Of a DNA stretch of 64,000 nt, positions 61,170 to 64,000 are shown in pieces. The stretch's first letter is position 1. Each line of letters begins with the position of its first letter. The stretch comes from Sporosarcina luteola. GTDB lineage: Bacteria; Bacillota; Bacilli; Bacillales_A; Planococcaceae. Below the pieces are notes generated by a model that ran no database searches, had not been told where the DNA came from, and saw nothing but the letters and a program-made list of their open reading frames with translations. Position numbers and translations under genes: made by a program. The stretch covers positions 1 through 64,000 of the forward strand of contig JACHLS010000006.1 of assembly GCA_014204635.1 (NCBI GenBank), in the 5' to 3' direction.

Positions 61170-61215
61170 TTTAGCGCCTCCTACTTTTTCCCTCTGGTAG
61201 TTTCGGCCCCATTGC

Positions 61216-61249
61216 CTTTTACAGTCAGTTCCTAAACTGACTGTAAAAG
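61216..61249. promoter_or_regulatory. Perfect 15-bp inverted repeat upstream of the small lipoprotein gene
   Basis: CTTTTACAGTCAGTT and AACTGACTGTAAAAG are exact complements separated by four bases. It is 47 bp before the lipoprotein start and has no T tail on the gene's strand, so an operator or leader hairpin is more likely than a terminator. Confidence 0.55.
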
Positions 61250-61442
61250 CGGTTGTGTTGCCTGGTAATCTCGTTATAATTGAAAAGCTTGCGAACAACT
61301 CAAGCTTGAACTTGAATAGGACTCTCATTGAAAATCAGCATACAAATAGTTCATCATATGATCCGGCTATTGAGGTCCTAAAGAATACAGGTTTAATCTT
61401 TTGGATACCGGATCAGCGAATTCTCCTATTTTTTCCTACTCT

Positions 61443-62732
61443 TCACTTCAACAATATCGTCACATATAATCCAACCAGCGTTACAAAAAGAATAGGAATT
61501 GTCAAGACAATCCCCGTCTTGAAATAAGTACCCCACGATATTTTAATGCCTTTTTGGCTAAGAACGTACAGCCAGACAAGTGTTGCCAAAGAACCGATCG
61601 GTGTAATCTTCGGCCCTAGATCGGAACCGATGACATTGGCATAAATGAGCGCTTCCCTCATGACACCGGTAGTTTCCGTTTCCGCTATCGCCAGCGCATT
61701 CACCATTACTGTCGGCAAATTATTCATGACGGAAGACAGGAATGCCGCGAGAAATCCCATCGCGACAGTACCGATGAACAGCCCTTGGTTTGCTGCTGCT
61801 TCGATGGCCGTTGCCAGGGCGTTTGTCAGTCCTGCATTGGCCAGCCCGTACACTACAACATACATACCGACGGAAAAGAAGACGATATTCCAAGGTGCCC
61901 CTTTCACAACTGCAGCTGTATTTACTGCTGCACTTCTTCTCGCCAAAATTAAAAATAATAACGCAATGCTTCCCACAATGAACGATACAGGGATAGCCGT
62001 CCATTCACTTGAAAAATAGCCCGCTACCAAGACGGCCAAAACACCCCACGATAACCGGAACAAATGATGATCTTTAATCGCCTCTTCCGGCTCTTTCAGT
62101 TTCTCCAGCGGATATGTACGTGGAATCGTCTTTCTGAAATATAAGAGCAGAACGGTGATCGTCGCCAGCAAGGAAAATACATTCGGTATGATCATATGGA
62201 TCGCATACTCTACAAATCCGATGCCAAAAAAGTCGGCAGATACAATATTTACGAGATTGCTAACAATAAAAGGCAAACTCGTCGTATCGGCAATAAAACC
62301 ACTCGCCATGATAAACGGGAAAATCATCTTTTCCTCAAATTTCAAATTCCGCACCATCGCTAAAACGATTGGCGTTAAAATCAATGCAGCTCCATCATTG
62401 GCAAATAAAGCGGCAACGATCGCTCCGAGAATGCTCACATAGATGAACATCGTAATGCCGTGGCCTTTTGCAATCCGTGCCATATGAAGAGCCGCCCATT
62501 CAAACAGACCGATTTCATCCAAAATGAGAGAAATGATTATTATGGCGATAAAGCTCAATGTCGCATTCCATGTAATATGCACGACTTCAATAATATCGCC
62601 TGCATCGACGACGCCCGCAATCAAAGCAAGCAGAGCACCTGCACAGGTAGACCATCCAATGTTCAAACCTTTCGGCTGCCAAATGACGAAAACTAGCGTG
62701 ACAATGAAAATGAGGCTGGCTGTTATTAACAT
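61443..62732 (-). CDS. arsB: Arsenite efflux pump ArsB
   Basis: The 429-residue permease has about 11-12 hydrophobic segments and ArsB sequence: [20 protein letters not shown] near the start, [51 protein letters not shown] and [20 protein letters not shown]. It expels arsenite/antimonite using the proton gradient. Its start is inside the arsR end (7-base overlap), so it is coupled. No arsC or arsA is visible. Confidence 0.96.
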   Translation of the reverse strand: MLITASLIFIVTLVFVIWQPKGLNIGWSTCAGALLALIAGVVDAGDIIEVVHITWNATLSFIAIIIISLILDEIGLFEWAALHMARIAKGHGITMFIYVSILGAIVAALFANDGAALILTPIVLAMVRNLKFEEKMIFPFIMASGFIADTTSLPFIVSNLVNIVSADFFGIGFVEYAIHMIIPNVFSLLATITVLLLYFRKTIPRTYPLEKLKEPEEAIKDHHLFRLSWGVLAVLVAGYFSSEWTAIPVSFIVGSIALLFLILARRSAAVNTAAVVKGAPWNIVFFSVGMYVVVYGLANAGLTNALATAIEAAANQGLFIGTVAMGFLAAFLSSVMNNLPTVMVNALAIAETETTGVMREALIYANVIGSDLGPKITPIGSLATLVWLYVLSQKGIKISWGTYFKTGIVLTIPILFVTLVGLYVTILLK

Positions 62733-63034
62733 GTTACATCACCCGCTCCGCATCGGCATACGGAGACCGCATCCAGTCCATTGATCACAGCCTGCACGAC
62801 AGGCGATAACTCGTCGGCCAATTGGACATGCTTCCAAATACCAGTTTTTCGCTCCGTAATCATGCCTGCCTCTCGTAATTTACGTAAATGCTGACTCACA
62901 GCCGGTTGTGAAATTGGCAATACATCAACAAACTGACACACACAGACCTCTCCATTTTTCAGGCATGCTAGCAATGTCAAACGGTTGATATCCGCTAAGG
63001 CCTTTAACTGCTTTTCCATTAAATAAATATCCAT
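62726..63034 (-). CDS. arsR: ArsR-family arsenite-responsive repressor
   Basis: The 102-residue winged-helix repressor starts at ATG 63034 (GGAGGCGCT upstream). Arsenic-binding cysteines lie in [11 protein letters not shown] (the ELCVCDL-type motif) with further cysteines at the end ([10 protein letters not shown]), and the recognition helix is [18 protein letters not shown]. It represses its own operon (arsR-arsB) until arsenite binds. The operator is at 63043-63066. Confidence 0.95.
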   Translation of the reverse strand: MDIYLMEKQLKALADINRLTLLACLKNGEVCVCQFVDVLPISQPAVSQHLRKLREAGMITERKTGIWKHVQLADELSPVVQAVINGLDAVSVCRCGAGDVTC

Positions 63035-63042
63035 AGCGCCTC

Positions 63043-63066
63043 CTATATAAGCAAATACTTATATAG
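63043..63066. promoter_or_regulatory. ArsR-type operator
   Basis: CTATATAAG and CTTATATAG, perfect 9-bp arms, with a CAAATA centre, directly upstream of arsR; the pattern fits the ArsR/SmtB operator consensus with ATA...TAT half-sites. Confidence 0.75.
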
Positions 63067-63126
63067 AATACAGACAAGCCTCTCTGTTGTAAATAGTCAT
63101 CAGCTAAGATGGTGTACTATAAAAAA

Positions 63127-63600
63127 TTAGAAATCGCGGATTAACAAATCCGAGTTGACCGGTGCCCGTCCCATTTCGCGCGCCCAAATGGACAGTTGCC
63201 CTATATGATGCACTTCATGCGTTACAATATGGTACAGCACTTTTTCATAAGGGAGTCTTAACATCTCACCATTCCGTTTTTGGATTTCCAGTACCCTATT
63301 TCCCCCCCAAGAGTTCGCCAACTCATGCAAAAAGAGTTTGGTCCTTGATCGAGTTGCAGCATCAAACGATTTGACCTCATTCAATTGTGTGATAGCCTTG
63401 AGATCCGTAGTCATGACTGGCTTACTCCACATCTGATTAATCCAAAGCTGTTCACAATCAATGACATGATATAACGTATGTAAAAAACTTCTCATTCCGC
63501 CTATTCTCTTTTGAATTAGTTCCTCATAAGGAATTTCTTCACACCATTCGAACCATTCGTTGCGTACTTGCCAATTATATTGAAATAATTTCTCTAGCAT
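63127..63600 (-). CDS. DinB-family protein (paralogue of 47782-48276)
   Basis: A 157-residue four-helix-bundle protein with the metal-ligand histidines in LYHVIDCEQLWI and YHIVTHEVHHIGQLSIWA. It aligns along its length with the DinB protein at 47782 (shared LFQYNWQVRNEW, QNA type and HIGQLS.WAREMGR.PV). Position 16 bp from the HAD gene suggests co-transcription. Confidence 0.87.
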   Translation of the reverse strand: MLEKLFQYNWQVRNEWFEWCEEIPYEELIQKRIGGMRSFLHTLYHVIDCEQLWINQMWSKPVMTTDLKAITQLNEVKSFDAATRSRTKLFLHELANSWGGNRVLEIQKRNGEMLRLPYEKVLYHIVTHEVHHIGQLSIWAREMGRAPVNSDLLIRDF

Positions 63601-63616
63601 GTTTTGCCTCCTTGTT

Positions 63617-64000
63617 TCAAATCAGTTCAAGAGTTTTCAACGCATATGCAATTCCGTCGTCCGCACAATCCTTCGTGACAAAATCTGCAATCTCTTTGAG
63701 CTTTTCACTTCCATTTCCCATCGCTATGCTGAAACCGACCAGTTGAAATAAATCGATATCATTTTCTCCATCTCCAAAGGCGATCGCCTCAGATGGATGA
63801 AGTCCAAAGTAATCCAAAACATGTTGCGCTGCAATGGACTTAGATACCTCTGTCTGCAGCACATTGGCGATATGAGGATGCCACTGCTGAAATTGCAAAT
63901 TCGGGAATTCTTCTTCGTATATTTCAATGGTGTCACGATTGCCATATAGGCACATCAAGTAGATTTCCTTATTACCTGCATCATCGTCCCTCTCCGGAAA
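63617..64000 (-). CDS. Cof-type HAD hydrolase, C-terminal part (window edge)
   Basis: The visible 128 codons are the C-terminal third of a sugar-phosphate phosphatase of the Cof/YbjI subgroup: cap-domain end (IEIYEEEFPNLQFQQW), conserved LDYFGLHPSEAIAFGDGEND (motif IV GDxxND binds Mg), and the closing MGNGSEKLKEIADFVTKDCA. The frame is open to the last base of the window, so the N-terminus (with DxDGT) lies outside. Confidence 0.92.
   Translation of the reverse strand, partial: FPERDDDAGNKEIYLMCLYGNRDTIEIYEEEFPNLQFQQWHPHIANVLQTEVSKSIAAQHVLDYFGLHPSEAIAFGDGENDIDLFQLVGFSIAMGNGSEKLKEIADFVTKDCADDGIAYALKTLELI

Overview
The window looks like chromosome of a low-to-moderate GC, spore-forming member of the Bacillales, most like the Planococcaceae (Sporosarcina or a close relative). 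That placement is an inference. It rests on Bacillus-type genes (YrrT/MccA/MccB, YqhG/YqhH, HmoB, YdhK, an RsbR paralogue, YcxB, a lysine riboswitch before dapA), AGGAGG-type ribosome binding sites, and frequent GTG/TTG starts. I see no rRNA, tRNA, CRISPR array or prophage block. The window is mostly small transcription units separated by strong hairpin terminators.

Layout. 1-9.8 kb: the end of an IS3-family element, a lipoprotein-type YidC insertase, small membrane proteins, a luciferase-like oxidoreductase, a second undecaprenyl-diphosphate synthase with a changed metal-site residue, and a DUF1116 protein with an MFS transporter, then a gene-poor stretch with a dead IS1182-type transposase. 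9.8-13 kb: a methionine-to-cysteine operon (yrrT-luxS-mccA-mccB) in which luxS sits where Bacillus subtilis has mtnN. 13.4-22.7 kb: a tandem duplicated membrane protein, a von Willebrand lipoprotein, a membrane metalloprotease, an XRE/DUF3169 pair, a DIP1984-family protein and an RsbR-type stressosome protein. 22.7-31.5 kb: small metabolic genes (NadX-like, deaminase, HmoB), a glycine-betaine/osmoprotectant ABC system, and a nitroreductase divergent from an HxlR regulator. 32-38 kb: acetyltransferases, a kinase-like phosphotransferase and riboswitch-controlled dapA. 38-43 kb: a twice-frameshifted quinone oxidoreductase, then a unit with a cupin-XRE regulator, class II HMG-CoA reductase, a small membrane protein and a TctA-like permease. 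43-59 kb: two DHA2 drug exporters, a KGG stress protein, YqhGH, a pentapeptide-repeat protein, catalase, YdhK and a FtsX-type ABC exporter. 59-64 kb: a NUDIX gene broken by a 22-bp tandem duplication, an arsR-arsB pair, a second DinB protein and a truncated HAD phosphatase.

The most unusual content is non-coding. Two families of short tandem repeats with a 20-21 bp period (about two DNA helical turns) fill intergenic gaps. Family 1 (core TCTGGCGTT, units alternating in a 40-bp compound period) occupies 31487-31957 and, in the opposite orientation, 53371-54190. Family 2 (core GCCAAATAA) occupies 47605-47718 and 53262-53363, the latter directly abutting the larger family 1 array. I do not recognise either as a described element.

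A second theme is recent gene decay (quinone oxidoreductase, NUDIX, transposase remnant, and a catalase whose expected start codon reads ATC). A third is long perfect palindromes next to regulatory or metabolic genes (18071-18102, 42318-42352, 61216-61249, 63043-63066).
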